Origin: Chlamydiota bacterium
GTDB lineage: Bacteria; Chlamydiota; Chlamydiia; Chlamydiales; Rhabdochlamydiaceae
DNA length: 44,394 bases
Direction: 5' to 3'
Assembly: GCA_013288005.1 (NCBI GenBank)
Contig: JABDCS010000014.1
Coordinates: 1,353-45,746, forward strand
This document shows positions 8,249 through 16,686 of this stretch, in pieces. Below the pieces are notes generated by a model, which worked only from the letters and a program-made list of their open reading frames with translations, was not told the DNA's origin and searched no databases. Numbering within the stretch: position 1 is the stretch's first letter; every line of letters starts with the position of its first letter. Made by a program: the position numbers and the translations under genes.

Positions 8249-9448
8249 ATGAATTTAACATTCGCTTTAGATACACATAAAAACTTATTAGGAAAAAACT
8301 ATTGCCACTTAGGTACTACTCAACAAAGTGGGTTTTGGCAAAAAAGAATTCTTCTCTCCTATCAAGGCCTCCTTGGGTGGAAGGTTGTAGAATTAAATCC
8401 CTTAGAGTGCTTTTTTAGAAAATTAGGTTTCTTCCCCTCTACACATTTAAATAAAGTAATCCTTGGATGGGGTCGCTATAAGACAGGCCGCATTGAATAC
8501 AATCCGACAAAATATCCGGACATTCCAGCTTTAGAAAAAAGGTTAAAGCAAATTTGGGAAAAATCTCGGGGTTCTAAAGAGCTGCCCTCTTATACTATTG
8601 CTTTTGGGAATCGGGGGGTAAAAGATAGCCAAATTTTTGCATTTGGTGAGCAACATGTACGTTCCAAACCTTTTCGCAAATATCTAGCAAAAGTTATCGA
8701 AAAACTCTACAGACCGGGGGATAAAGTCTTAGTTGAAGGTGTTGAGGCAGGAAAAACTATCAATGCTTCTGACAGCCGACTCACTCAATATGTGTCCTCC
8801 TCAATACCTATTCAGGGATGGGATACTAAGATTGAAGATGATGATCACGTAATTAAGGTTAAGCAAATGAAGAAAAAAATGATAGCTACGACCAATAACT
8901 ATCTTAAACCATTTCTTAAAATGAAAACAATGACCCCGCTTGAAATCAAGAAATTTAAAGATCAAACTCTCAATTTTTTCAAAAAAGACCTTCTTACTTT
9001 TTATGAATTTTTCATCCCCAATTTCCTAACACGTAAAGAAATGATTAGAAGGGGAGAAGTTGTTTTGCAAAATGGTTTTTCTGCATTGGAAAAAAAGAAA
9101 ACACAGGGTCCAACATTGATAAAACTTTTGCTTTTGGAGCTTATTGCCCAACTCGAACGAAGAGTTGAAAGAGCCTTTTATACAAACCCTACAGGCCCAC
9201 AAAAGAGCAAGGATCTCCTCTCTACCAAAATCCGTAATGATTCATTATGTGCTGAACTCGAAAAATATGCTCGCCCAGGACGGCGTGTATTCGTTATAGG
9301 AGGCCTTGCGCATTTTGTGGAAAATGGTGATGTGGACAGCCTTAAAGTTACAGAGGTTATGAAACGTCATGGCTTTATTGTATCTACTCCGCGTCATCTT
9401 TATAAACCCACTTTCAATGAAAGCTTATTTCCCGTTTCACTGAACTAG
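8249..9448 (+). CDS. TIKI/TraB/EreA-like fold protein, paralog A
   Basis: 399 residues, no signal peptide or membrane segment. It has a conserved N-terminal region (1-100, shared with the paralog at 9952), then AFGEQH (131-136), LVEG (161-164) and near the end GGLAHF (351-356). The G-x-x-H ... (I/L)VEG ... G-x-x-H-F order is characteristic of the TIKI/TraB/ChaN/EreA superfamily of metal-dependent hydrolases. This assignment rests on motif order only and is tentative. A Lys-rich helical region sits between the motifs (190-330). Leader AT-rich; no strong Shine-Dalgarno. Function unknown; the expanded N-terminal region shared with its neighbour suggests a lineage-specific family. Confidence 0.6.
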   Translation: MNLTFALDTHKNLLGKNYCHLGTTQQSGFWQKRILLSYQGLLGWKVVELNPLECFFRKLGFFPSTHLNKVILGWGRYKTGRIEYNPTKYPDIPALEKRLKQIWEKSRGSKELPSYTIAFGNRGVKDSQIFAFGEQHVRSKPFRKYLAKVIEKLYRPGDKVLVEGVEAGKTINASDSRLTQYVSSSIPIQGWDTKIEDDDHVIKVKQMKKKMIATTNNYLKPFLKMKTMTPLEIKKFKDQTLNFFKKDLLTFYEFFIPNFLTRKEMIRRGEVVLQNGFSALEKKKTQGPTLIKLLLLELIAQLERRVERAFYTNPTGPQKSKDLLSTKIRNDSLCAELEKYARPGRRVFVIGGLAHFVENGDVDSLKVTEVMKRHGFIVSTPRHLYKPTFNESLFPVSLN

Positions 9449-9951
9449 ATTGATATTGACTGCCCCCCTACTAAAGACGAAAGCTTCTACCCCTGATTAT
9501 CCAAGCCTAGGGCCCAAATATTGAGCTACGTTAAAATTCCTCTTCGCATGATACCTCATTGAAAAGACTTGTACTTCCTTAGTAAGATCTTTTCGACCAG
9601 AATACTTACAATACGAGTACATTTGCTGTAGCAGAGCTCACTGTTGCCAAATTCCCCTCTCCCTACCATTTGTAAGCCGCTTTTAAAATTGCCTACTCTA
9701 CAATAAGAATGGGAGGCGTTGGGAATTGTGGGCGTTTTGAATCCTGCCGACTTGCAATACAACTGTTTTGTATCATTTTTTTAGCGGCCTCACCTCTTCC
9801 AATGGACATAAATAATGACTACACCTTTTAAGATTACTTATTTTTTTAATCGTCTTCCTCCAGTATTTTTGTATAAAAAACTACTCTCTAAATGTGTGCA
9901 TATAAAACCCTCTTAAATTAGAATATTACCCAAACAATGCGAAATTAATAT
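9449..9951 (+). other. 503-bp intergenic stretch, no supportable gene
   Basis: It separates two paralogs that otherwise look like a tandem pair. No reading frame has recognisable protein similarity. The only open frame above 60 codons is on the minus strand (9556-9762) and has no ribosome-binding site or family resemblance. No tRNA-like cloverleaf, terminator with T-tract or inverted repeat was evident. The last 100 bases are AT-rich and probably hold the promoter of the downstream gene. Codon-like texture in 9460-9780 would fit a decayed gene, but I cannot identify it. Confidence 0.5.
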
Positions 9952-11190
9952 ATGCCCTCATTATCATCTGTTTTAGAAAAAAACAAAGTTTTATTAGAAA
10001 ATAATTATTGCAATTTAGGGGTGAGCACATGGAGTGGGTTGTTACCCAAGAAGCACCTTCTCTCTTATGACCTTCAACAGGGGTGGAGTGTTAAACATTT
10101 AAACCCCTTAGAATGCTGCTTACGAAAAGTAGGATTCTACCCCAGTACTCATTTAGAAAATATAGTATATGGATGGAATCGCTATAACGCAGGTCGAATC
10201 GACCATAATCTCAACAAAGATAGAAAAATCTCGGCTTTAGAAAAAAGACTACACGAAATATGGAAAAAGTCGCGCGGATCTGCAGAATTCCCTGCATTTA
10301 CTTTCACCTGTGGTAATACCACCCTAAAAAAAGCGCAAATTATTGTATTTGGTGACGAGCATGAGCAAGCAAAGCCTTTTCATAAATATTTAGCAAAAAC
10401 TATCGAACAGCTGTATAGGCCTGGAGATATTATTTTAGTTGAAGGCACTCCCGCGGGAAAAAGAGTGAAGGTATCCGAACTCCAGTCCGTACGATACATC
10501 ACCTCTTCTATACCTATTAAGGGTCTAGAACCAAAGAATATAGAAGCTTTAAATACACCTATATTCAGAACTACGGAAGAGATGTCTGCTAAAATGGTTG
10601 CTAAAATTAAAAGCTATGATAAGGAACTAGAAAAAATCAAAAGTTTTAGCTCTTCAAGTATAAATAAAATTGAACTACGAACAAAAACTTTTTTTAAAAA
10701 AGAGCTTCTTCCTTTTTATGAATTTTTTATGCCCGATAGTCGTAAGAGAAACGCAGCTTTACGTCGTGCAGAACTTCTTCTGCAGAAGGAACTTGAAAAA
10801 TTACGCAAAGGTGAAAATAAGAATCTAACCACCATAAGAGCTTTATTTTTGGAATTAGGCTCACAATTAGAAAGCCAACAAGAAAATGTTTTTTTTAAAA
10901 ACCTTTCGAAAGATCAGATCCAAATAAGCTTAAAAAATGGCGCACTTCGCCATGTCTCATTTTGTAAACAAATGGAAAAGTATGCGCGGCCTGGTCGTAG
11001 GGTATTTGTCATAGCAGGTCTTCTCCACTTCTTGAAAATCCCTTTCAATATCCATAATGAAAATGTCGTAGCTGTTATGAAACGTCGCGGCTTTATTTTA
11101 ACTACCCCACTTTCTTGCTACAGAACATATAAATCTTGTTTTGGAAAAGATTATGTGCCAGCGAGGGAGATGGGCTTACGATCCTCTTGA
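9952..11190 (+). CDS. TIKI/TraB/EreA-like fold protein, paralog B
   Basis: 412 residues, clearly homologous to the gene at 8249 along its whole length: shared blocks include NPLEC, GFYPSTHLE, RPGD, KYARPGRRVFVIAGLLHF and MKRRGFI. The putative active-site motifs are present as FGDEH, LVEG and AGLLHF, so the G-x-x-H pairs are kept. The central helical part is the most diverged. The protein should be soluble. The C-terminal about 20 residues are extended relative to paralog A. It is convergent with the DUF6314 gene, with 7 bp between stops. Family assignment is tentative as for its partner. Confidence 0.6.
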   Translation: MPSLSSVLEKNKVLLENNYCNLGVSTWSGLLPKKHLLSYDLQQGWSVKHLNPLECCLRKVGFYPSTHLENIVYGWNRYNAGRIDHNLNKDRKISALEKRLHEIWKKSRGSAEFPAFTFTCGNTTLKKAQIIVFGDEHEQAKPFHKYLAKTIEQLYRPGDIILVEGTPAGKRVKVSELQSVRYITSSIPIKGLEPKNIEALNTPIFRTTEEMSAKMVAKIKSYDKELEKIKSFSSSSINKIELRTKTFFKKELLPFYEFFMPDSRKRNAALRRAELLLQKELEKLRKGENKNLTTIRALFLELGSQLESQQENVFFKNLSKDQIQISLKNGALRHVSFCKQMEKYARPGRRVFVIAGLLHFLKIPFNIHNENVVAVMKRRGFILTTPLSCYRTYKSCFGKDYVPAREMGLRSS

Positions 11191-11197
11191 GTTAGCT

Positions 11198-11995
11198 TTA
11201 ATAATAAAAGTACTCCATCTCTTCGTTTTTTTTAGGTCCAATCACGCGCCACATGAGTCGAATTGTTTGACGATCCCAAAAAATTTGGCTCATGTACGCA
11301 TCGTCTTTACATAGGTGGGAATCGATAGAAGAGAGAAGGTTGTTTCCTGTGGGAGCGAGATGAAAAAGAAAAACAGGGTGATTCAATCCCAATCGTAAAT
11401 GCTCTAAAGAAATCATCCCCGCCTGCTTGTCCAGTGTCCAGCGAAAAACATTGCTAAATCCTATTTCATTCTGGTTCTCCTTAGCGTTCCACGTTCCCCT
11501 CTCCTGAAAGATGAGAACCGAACTCCCCTCTTGGGTCACAATAACCTCTCCATTTCCCTTACCATTCCATCCTGCAACTTCCTTAGATTTTGTTTTGGCA
11601 TGGACAGAAAGCTTAGTTACTGTCCTTAGACGTTCCCAAAAGTTCAAGAGGGCTGTTCCTTTCTGCCAGGGGTCCATTTGCCGAATGGAGCCTCCCTCTT
11701 TGACAAAAGAGTAAAGCCTCTTTCCCTCTGGAGAAAGAAGGGTATATCTCTTTTTAAGGAGCTGTTCCAATTCCACTAAAAGCGGATAGGAAGGGTTAAA
11801 CTGAAAGAGTTTGGTCTTTCCTTCACAATAACTCAGGATCACTCCCCCTTTTTCTAAGCGAGAAAGGGCATTCTGCAGAGAAGTAAGAGGTGTTCGTAGC
11901 AATTTTTGCAGCTGGGTGCCGTAACATTTATTGTTAACGAAAAGAAATAGCAGGACTTTTTCCACGTTTTTGTTTCCACAAAGCCCTGTAAGCAT
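11198..11995 (-). CDS. Winged-helix protein with C-terminal DUF6314 domain
   Basis: 265 residues from ATG at 11995; a longer frame exists but begins with TTG and lacks support. Residues 1-70 look like a winged helix: KVLLFLF, then YGTQLQKLL, recognition-helix-like TSLQNALSRLEKGG, and a wing VILSYCEGKTKLFQF. Residues about 118-265 match the DUF6314 pattern: FWERL near the start, FQERGTW, FRWTL, HLCKDDAY and the ending WRVIGPKKN. DUF6314 has no established function. The fusion suggests a DNA-binding regulator that senses a ligand, but this is an inference. It is divergent from the biotin operon with about 200 bp between the starts, which contain a palindrome and a promoter for bioB. Confidence 0.7.
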   Translation of the reverse strand: MLTGLCGNKNVEKVLLFLFVNNKCYGTQLQKLLRTPLTSLQNALSRLEKGGVILSYCEGKTKLFQFNPSYPLLVELEQLLKKRYTLLSPEGKRLYSFVKEGGSIRQMDPWQKGTALLNFWERLRTVTKLSVHAKTKSKEVAGWNGKGNGEVIVTQEGSSVLIFQERGTWNAKENQNEIGFSNVFRWTLDKQAGMISLEHLRLGLNHPVFLFHLAPTGNNLLSSIDSHLCKDDAYMSQIFWDRQTIRLMWRVIGPKKNEEMEYFYY

Positions 11996-12100
11996 AAAAA
12001 ATAACCTAATTTTTAGTTTATATAGATCAATTTTAGGACTATTTAATCCCTTCCAAGCGCACGAAATATACACCAATTTAGCAATTACCTAACCAAATTA

Positions 12101-12114
12101 TTAGTTTTTACTAA
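12101..12114. promoter_or_regulatory. Small palindrome TTAGT-TTTT-ACTAA upstream of the bioB promoter
   Basis: A perfect 5-bp inverted repeat with a 4-base spacer lies 11 bases before the proposed -35 box of bioB and about 105 bases before the start of the divergent regulator-like gene. It could be an operator, but it is short and AT-rich and may be chance. It does not match the usual BirA operator layout. Confidence 0.25.
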
Positions 12115-12125
12115 CTTTTACTTGC

Positions 12126-12154
12126 TTGAGACATGGGGGATCGTAGCCTACAAT
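12126..12154 (+). promoter_or_regulatory. Probable sigma70/sigma66-type promoter of the biotin operon
   Basis: TTGAGA (12126-12131) and TACAAT (12149-12154) each match the consensus in 5 of 6 positions and are separated by exactly 17 bases. Transcription would start near 12161, about 33 bases before the preferred bioB ATG. This is the best -35/-10 pair seen in the window. Confidence 0.6.
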
Positions 12155-12193
12155 TTGCTAAATTGAGATCGAAGCATGACAAAAGGAACCCTG

Positions 12194-13150
12194 ATGGATT
12201 GCCGGTGTGATTGGACCCAAGACGAAATTCGCGCTATATATGACACTCCTCTCCTCGAATTGATCTACAACGCAGCCACCCTTCATAGAAAATATCACGT
12301 AGGCGACGAAATCCAAATATGCTCCTTGATCAACATAAAAGTGGGAGGATGTCCTGAGGATTGTAAATATTGCCCGCAGGCAGCCCGCTATCATACGGAT
12401 GTAAAGGCAAGCGCAATGCTCCAGAATGAAGAAATTATGCAGCGTGCAGAGCAGGCCTTACAAAACGGAGCCACCCGTGTATGCTTGGGAGCTTCATGGC
12501 GGTCTATACGCGATGGCCACGCATTTGACACCATTCTAGAGGTCGTAAAAAAAATCACCGCTAGCGGACTTGAAGTCTGTTGCACCTTAGGCATGCTATC
12601 GGCAGCACAGGCCGAGCGACTTAAAGAAGCAGGATTATACGCCTACAATCACAATCTCGATAGCTCTCCCGAATTTTACAAAACCATTATCTCTACGCGC
12701 ACATATGAGGATCGTCTCCAAACTCTTGATACGGTCGAAAAAGCCGGTATTAGTATGTGTTGTGGCGGCATTATTGGCATGGGTGAATCCATCGAAGATC
12801 GGGTTGGATTGCTCCACCAACTCGCCTGCCGCAATCCTCATCCGGCGTCTGTTCCAATTAATTTTCTGATGGCTGTAGAGGGTACTCCCCTTGCCGATCA
12901 AAAGCGGTTACCTATTTGGGACATGGTCCGCATGATCGCAACTGCACGTATCACTATGCCCATGGCTATGGTGCGATTTACCGCAGGGAGAATTGATAGA
13001 TCTTGGGAAGAGCAAGCTCTCTGTTTTTTAGCTGGGGCTAATTCTATCTTTTCGGGGGAAAAACTTTTAACGAGGCCCAATCCTGATTATCAAACAGACA
13101 AGATGATGTTCCAACTTTTTGGTCTCAAACCGCAGAAAGCCTTCCAATGA
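12194..13150 (+). CDS. bioB: Biotin synthase
   Basis: A radical-SAM enzyme that inserts sulfur into dethiobiotin, the last step of biotin synthesis. The SAM-cluster motif is present in GGCPEDCKYCPQ (C-x3-C-x2-C), and the context CSLINIKVGGCPEDC is diagnostic. Later conserved blocks include ASWR, YNHNLDSSPE, CCGGIIGMGE, VPINFL and RFTAGR. I chose ATG at 12194 because AAGGAA lies 5 bases before it; an upstream ATG at 12176 would add six residues and has no ribosome-binding site. 318 residues, normal for BioB. First gene of the operon; its TGA overlaps the bioF ATG. Confidence 0.96.
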   Translation: MDCRCDWTQDEIRAIYDTPLLELIYNAATLHRKYHVGDEIQICSLINIKVGGCPEDCKYCPQAARYHTDVKASAMLQNEEIMQRAEQALQNGATRVCLGASWRSIRDGHAFDTILEVVKKITASGLEVCCTLGMLSAAQAERLKEAGLYAYNHNLDSSPEFYKTIISTRTYEDRLQTLDTVEKAGISMCCGGIIGMGESIEDRVGLLHQLACRNPHPASVPINFLMAVEGTPLADQKRLPIWDMVRMIATARITMPMAMVRFTAGRIDRSWEEQALCFLAGANSIFSGEKLLTRPNPDYQTDKMMFQLFGLKPQKAFQ

Positions 13151-14265
13151 CTGCTGTTTACAAGAATCTCTTAGGCGATCGTTTGGAAAAAAGAAGAGCA
13201 AATGGGCTCTATCGCGCGCTCATTACCCCTGAAATAGATCTTATCGACTTCACATCGAATGATTATTTTGGCTTTTCTCGATCCAAAGAACTTGCCGAAG
13301 AAGCCTCTAGACTCACCTCTAGAATAGGCGCTACAGGGTCTCGACTCCTTACAGGGAACTATTCCTTATATCGCGAAATGGAACAAAAACTTGCCCATTT
13401 TCATCACGCTGAAAGTGCTCTGATCTTTAACACTGGTTATCAGGCAAATCTTGGGCTTTTAGCTGCCATCGGAAATCCCGAAACAACGTTTATTTATGAT
13501 CTTGAATCCCATGCATCCATTTACGATGGGATGCGCCTTTCTAGAGCTAAATGCTTACCTTTTCGCCATAACAATCTCGATTCCTTGGAAAGAAGATTAC
13601 AAAAAGCTACTCCTCCAGTGTTTGTTCTCATTGAATCTATCTATTCTATCAGTGGGGATATAGCGCCCTTACGGGAGATTGCAGATCTTAGCACCCGTTA
13701 TGGCGCTATGCTCATCGTGGATGAAGCCCACGCAACAGGCATTCGAGGACTAAATGGTGAGGGATTAGTTACAGAATATGGTCAGGAGGATCAAGTATTT
13801 GCTCGGGTGCATACTTTTAGTAAAACAATAGGTGTGCATGGAGCTGCGGTGCTAGGCAATCAGATCCTAAAAGACTATCTCGTTAATTTTTCAAGGCCCT
13901 TCATCTATACAACTGCTTTGCCACCTTTTTCTTTGGCTATGATCGGATGCGCGTACGATAAATTGCAAAAAGAAGCTAAACACCATCAATACCGCCTACA
14001 ACAGCTTATCCATTATTTCCAGCATGCGTTCAAAACCCCCATTGTGAGGGATGGTCCCATTCAGTCACTCTATAGCTCTAGCGTCGAAAAGGTCAAGGAG
14101 CTATCTCAAATTCTGCACCGGCAAGGGTTAGATGTCCGCGCAATTCTTCCCCCCACTTCACCTCAAGGGAAACCATGTTTGCGGATCGTCTTACACAGCT
14201 TTAATCACGAAAAGGAAATCGACCTTCTATGCGCATCATTGTCGTTGGCATCCATACAGAAGTAG
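13147..14265 (+). CDS. bioF: 8-amino-7-oxononanoate synthase
   Basis: A PLP-dependent enzyme that condenses pimeloyl-ACP or pimeloyl-CoA with alanine to make KAPA. 372 residues, usual length. DFTSNDYFG near the start, GATGSRLLTGN, FNTGYQAN, VDEAHATG (191-198) and the PLP lysine in HTFSKTIGVHG (K226) are typical of the alpha-oxoamine synthase family. It starts in the bioB stop (ATGA) and its last 37 bases overlap bioD in another frame. Because BioF needs a pimeloyl thioester and no bioC, bioH, bioW or bioI is in this window, the source of that substrate is open. Confidence 0.95.
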   Translation: MTAVYKNLLGDRLEKRRANGLYRALITPEIDLIDFTSNDYFGFSRSKELAEEASRLTSRIGATGSRLLTGNYSLYREMEQKLAHFHHAESALIFNTGYQANLGLLAAIGNPETTFIYDLESHASIYDGMRLSRAKCLPFRHNNLDSLERRLQKATPPVFVLIESIYSISGDIAPLREIADLSTRYGAMLIVDEAHATGIRGLNGEGLVTEYGQEDQVFARVHTFSKTIGVHGAAVLGNQILKDYLVNFSRPFIYTTALPPFSLAMIGCAYDKLQKEAKHHQYRLQQLIHYFQHAFKTPIVRDGPIQSLYSSSVEKVKELSQILHRQGLDVRAILPPTSPQGKPCLRIVLHSFNHEKEIDLLCASLSLASIQK

Positions 14266-14831
14266 GAAAAACCGTCGTCTCAGCGATTTTAGCTCAGGCT
14301 TTCAACGCTAGCTATTGGAAACCTGTGCAATGTGGCCTACCCGCAGATCGGGCATGGATTCAAGAGATAACGCAAAAACCTTGTTTTCCTGACGGTTTTA
14401 CTCTCAAAACGCCCTGTTCTCCTCATCTCGCAGCAAAAAAAGAAAGCCTCTTGATCCGTGCTACAGATCTTATCCCGCCTCCGTGTGACGGCCCCCTTAT
14501 CATAGAAGGGACTGGCGGTATTATGGCCCCCCTAAATGAAGAAGAAACCTGGTTTGATGCTGCTATACGGTGGAAGGCTACGCACTGGGTTCTGGTTCAT
14601 CGCCACTACCTTGGCAGTCTCAATCACTTTTTTCTGACCACTAATTTTCTACTCCAACAAAAAGTTCCTCTTACCGGGGTAGTTTTTAATGGAGATGGAG
14701 ACTTTGAAACCGAAGAAATGCTCCTACAAAAAATTAAAACCCGATGCTTAGGAAGATTAAAATGGCCCACCGAATTATCGCAAAAGAATCTACAAAAGCT
14801 TGCCCACCAATGGAAACCTCATCTTTGGTAA
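14229..14831 (+). CDS. bioD: Dethiobiotin synthetase
   Basis: An ATP-dependent carboxylase that closes the ureido ring of dethiobiotin from DAPA. The P-loop GIHTEVGKT at 7-15 immediately follows the first strand MRIIVV. Further family features are YWKPVQCG and EGTGGIMAPL. 200 residues, slightly shorter than typical. ATG at 14229 lies inside the end of bioF (37-bp overlap), so translation is probably coupled. The C-terminal codons overlap the start of bioA. Confidence 0.93.
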   Translation: MRIIVVGIHTEVGKTVVSAILAQAFNASYWKPVQCGLPADRAWIQEITQKPCFPDGFTLKTPCSPHLAAKKESLLIRATDLIPPPCDGPLIIEGTGGIMAPLNEEETWFDAAIRWKATHWVLVHRHYLGSLNHFFLTTNFLLQQKVPLTGVVFNGDGDFETEEMLLQKIKTRCLGRLKWPTELSQKNLQKLAHQWKPHLW

Positions 14832-16072
14832 AGAGGGATCAAAAATGTATTTGGCACCCATTTACCCAAGCGCAAACCGCTGCCTCTCCAATTCCTATCG
14901 TAGCGGGTAATGGTGTCTATTTATATGCCGAGGATGGCCGGTCTTACCTGGATGCTATCTCCTCATGGTGGGTAAATTTGCATGGACATGCAAATCCCTA
15001 TATCACTAAAAAAATCAGTGAGCAGGCAGCTCAACTCGAACATGTTCTATTCGCGGGTTACACGCACCTTCAAGCCATCACATTAGCCGAAAGGCTGCTA
15101 GCTCTTTCTCCCCAAGGGCTTACGCGAGTTTTCTATTCCGATAATGGATCAACAGCTGTGGAAACAGCTATTAAGATGGCCTTGCAAGTGAAAGGTTCAG
15201 GAAAAACTCTTCTATCCTTTCAGGGGGGCTATCACGGAGATACATTTGGAGCGATGTCTGCATCTGGCAAAAATTCGTATAATCACCCCTTTTGGCCCTA
15301 CCTTTTTCAGATTTATTCGATTTCTCCCCCACTTCGTGGTCATGAAGAACAATCCTGGGCAGAATTTGAGAGAGCACTGAAAACAGAAAATATCGCGGCC
15401 TTTATTTTTGAACCGCTTTTGCAAGGAGCAGGCGGTATGCTTCCTCACTCTAAAATCTATCTAAAGCGCATGATAAAAACTTGCCACGATCGGGGCATTA
15501 TCACAATTGCCGATGAAGTCATGACTGGTTTTGGACGGACAGGACCTCTATTCGCATGTAACACCATCGAAGAAACACCCGATATTCTTTGCCTCTCTAA
15601 AGGCATTACCGGAGGATTTTTGCCATTAGGGGCCACCCTTGCAAAGGAATATCTCTACGAAGCCTTTCTTTCCAATGAGCTTTCTCGGGCTTTTCTTCAT
15701 GGCCATTCCTACACAGCGAACCCTCTAGCATGTGCCGCCGCAAATGCAAGTCTTGATCTTCTTGAAGAAAACAGTTCGGATAGAGATCGTATTCAACACT
15801 CTCACCTTCGCTTCCAAAACCACTATGCATTTCATCCTAAACTCAAGCGCTGCGATGTAGTAGGGACAATCTTAATCTTAGAATATTCCACCCAGGAGAG
15901 TTCCTATTTTGATCCGCTGAGCCCTAAGCTAACGTCTTTCTTCCAGAAAGAAGGGATCTTGGTGCGGCCCTTAGGAAATGTCCTCTACATTCTTCCCCCT
16001 TACTGCATCACAAATGATGAGCTACAAAAAATCTACGAAACGATTGAAATAACCCTAACGAATTGGCCATGA
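14810..16072 (+). CDS. bioA: Adenosylmethionine-8-amino-7-oxononanoate aminotransferase
   Basis: A class III PLP aminotransferase that converts KAPA to DAPA with SAM as amino donor. Diagnostic blocks are IWHPFTQ, ISSWWVNLHGHANP, NGSTAVETAIKMA, GGYHGDTFGAMS, ADEVMTGFGRTG and the PLP lysine in LSKGITGGFLPLGAT. From ATG at 14810 there are 420 residues, with 14 residues before W-H-P, as expected. An in-frame ATG at 14762 has a better ribosome-binding site (AGGAAG, 6 bases) and would add 16 residues; this start is also possible. Overlap with bioD is 22 bp (or 70 bp). The stop overlaps the next ATG (ATGA). Confidence 0.94.
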   Translation: METSSLVKRDQKCIWHPFTQAQTAASPIPIVAGNGVYLYAEDGRSYLDAISSWWVNLHGHANPYITKKISEQAAQLEHVLFAGYTHLQAITLAERLLALSPQGLTRVFYSDNGSTAVETAIKMALQVKGSGKTLLSFQGGYHGDTFGAMSASGKNSYNHPFWPYLFQIYSISPPLRGHEEQSWAEFERALKTENIAAFIFEPLLQGAGGMLPHSKIYLKRMIKTCHDRGIITIADEVMTGFGRTGPLFACNTIEETPDILCLSKGITGGFLPLGATLAKEYLYEAFLSNELSRAFLHGHSYTANPLACAAANASLDLLEENSSDRDRIQHSHLRFQNHYAFHPKLKRCDVVGTILILEYSTQESSYFDPLSPKLTSFFQKEGILVRPLGNVLYILPPYCITNDELQKIYETIEITLTNWP

Positions 16073-16686
16073 ATTTTATTTCCTTTACTCAAGAAATCAG
16101 TGAATTAGTGAAATTGATTGTAAGTCATCCTGTATCACATGGGCGATGGATCAATACGCTCTCTTATCTAGAAAATTGTGGAGCCCGCAAAATCGCATCG
16201 TGCGAACATCCAACTCTTGTCAAAGAGGAAATGCTCAAGCATGCATCTGAAGAGTTTCGGCATGCCTTTTATCTCAAGAAACAACTGGTGCGCTTGGGAC
16301 AAACATACGAAGATTATCGTCTTGAATATCTTTTAGGAGGGTGGGCTAGCTATCATTATCTCAATGCCCTTGATCTGCAGATTATGCGTTTTATAAGACA
16401 GAAAAAAGAGCTTGCCTACTTTCTTGTTACTTACGCCATTGAACTCCGCGCAGCCGAACTTTACCCTCTTTATCAGTCCGCCCTAAGAAAAGCAGGATCA
16501 AAAGTGCAAGTCCAGTCCATTTTACTAGAAGAAAAAGAGCATTTGGCAGAGATGGAAAAAAATCTTTGCGATCAACCCAGCCTTTACATCCAAGAGGCGT
16601 GCCGCTTGGAAGCTCTCTTGTTTAAAAACTGGTTGGATTCTGTAGGTAACGATTTAAAGGAATTAAGAAGCCCCATGATCCAATAG
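16069..16686 (+). CDS. Ferritin-like diiron protein, fifth gene of the biotin operon
   Basis: 205 residues, mostly helical, no signal peptide. Two Glu...ExxH sets are visible: E35 followed by E62-x-x-H65 (in EEFRHA), and E125 or E130 followed by E155-x-x-H158 (in EEKEHL). Spacing of about 27-30 residues between the lone Glu and ExxH is what carboxylate-bridged diiron proteins with a ferritin-like four-helix bundle show. The ATG overlaps the bioA stop (ATGA), so it is translated with the biotin genes. I do not recognise it as any named biotin gene. An oxygen-dependent role in making or freeing the pimeloyl chain, or in an accessory step, is an inference. Its 3' end overlaps the convergent nuclease-like gene by 24 bp. 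Confidence 0.82.
   Translation: MNFISFTQEISELVKLIVSHPVSHGRWINTLSYLENCGARKIASCEHPTLVKEEMLKHASEEFRHAFYLKKQLVRLGQTYEDYRLEYLLGGWASYHYLNALDLQIMRFIRQKKELAYFLVTYAIELRAAELYPLYQSALRKAGSKVQVQSILLEEKEHLAEMEKNLCDQPSLYIQEACRLEALLFKNWLDSVGNDLKELRSPMIQ

Noticed and set aside
9556..9762. 68-codon minus-strand ORF in the gap between the TIKI-like paralogs
   Set aside because: No family resemblance and no ribosome-binding site; kept only as part of an unexplained gap.
12081..12123. Possible BirA operator before bioB
   Set aside because: Only an AACC-type half-site was seen; no matching partner half at the usual 14-16 base spacing.
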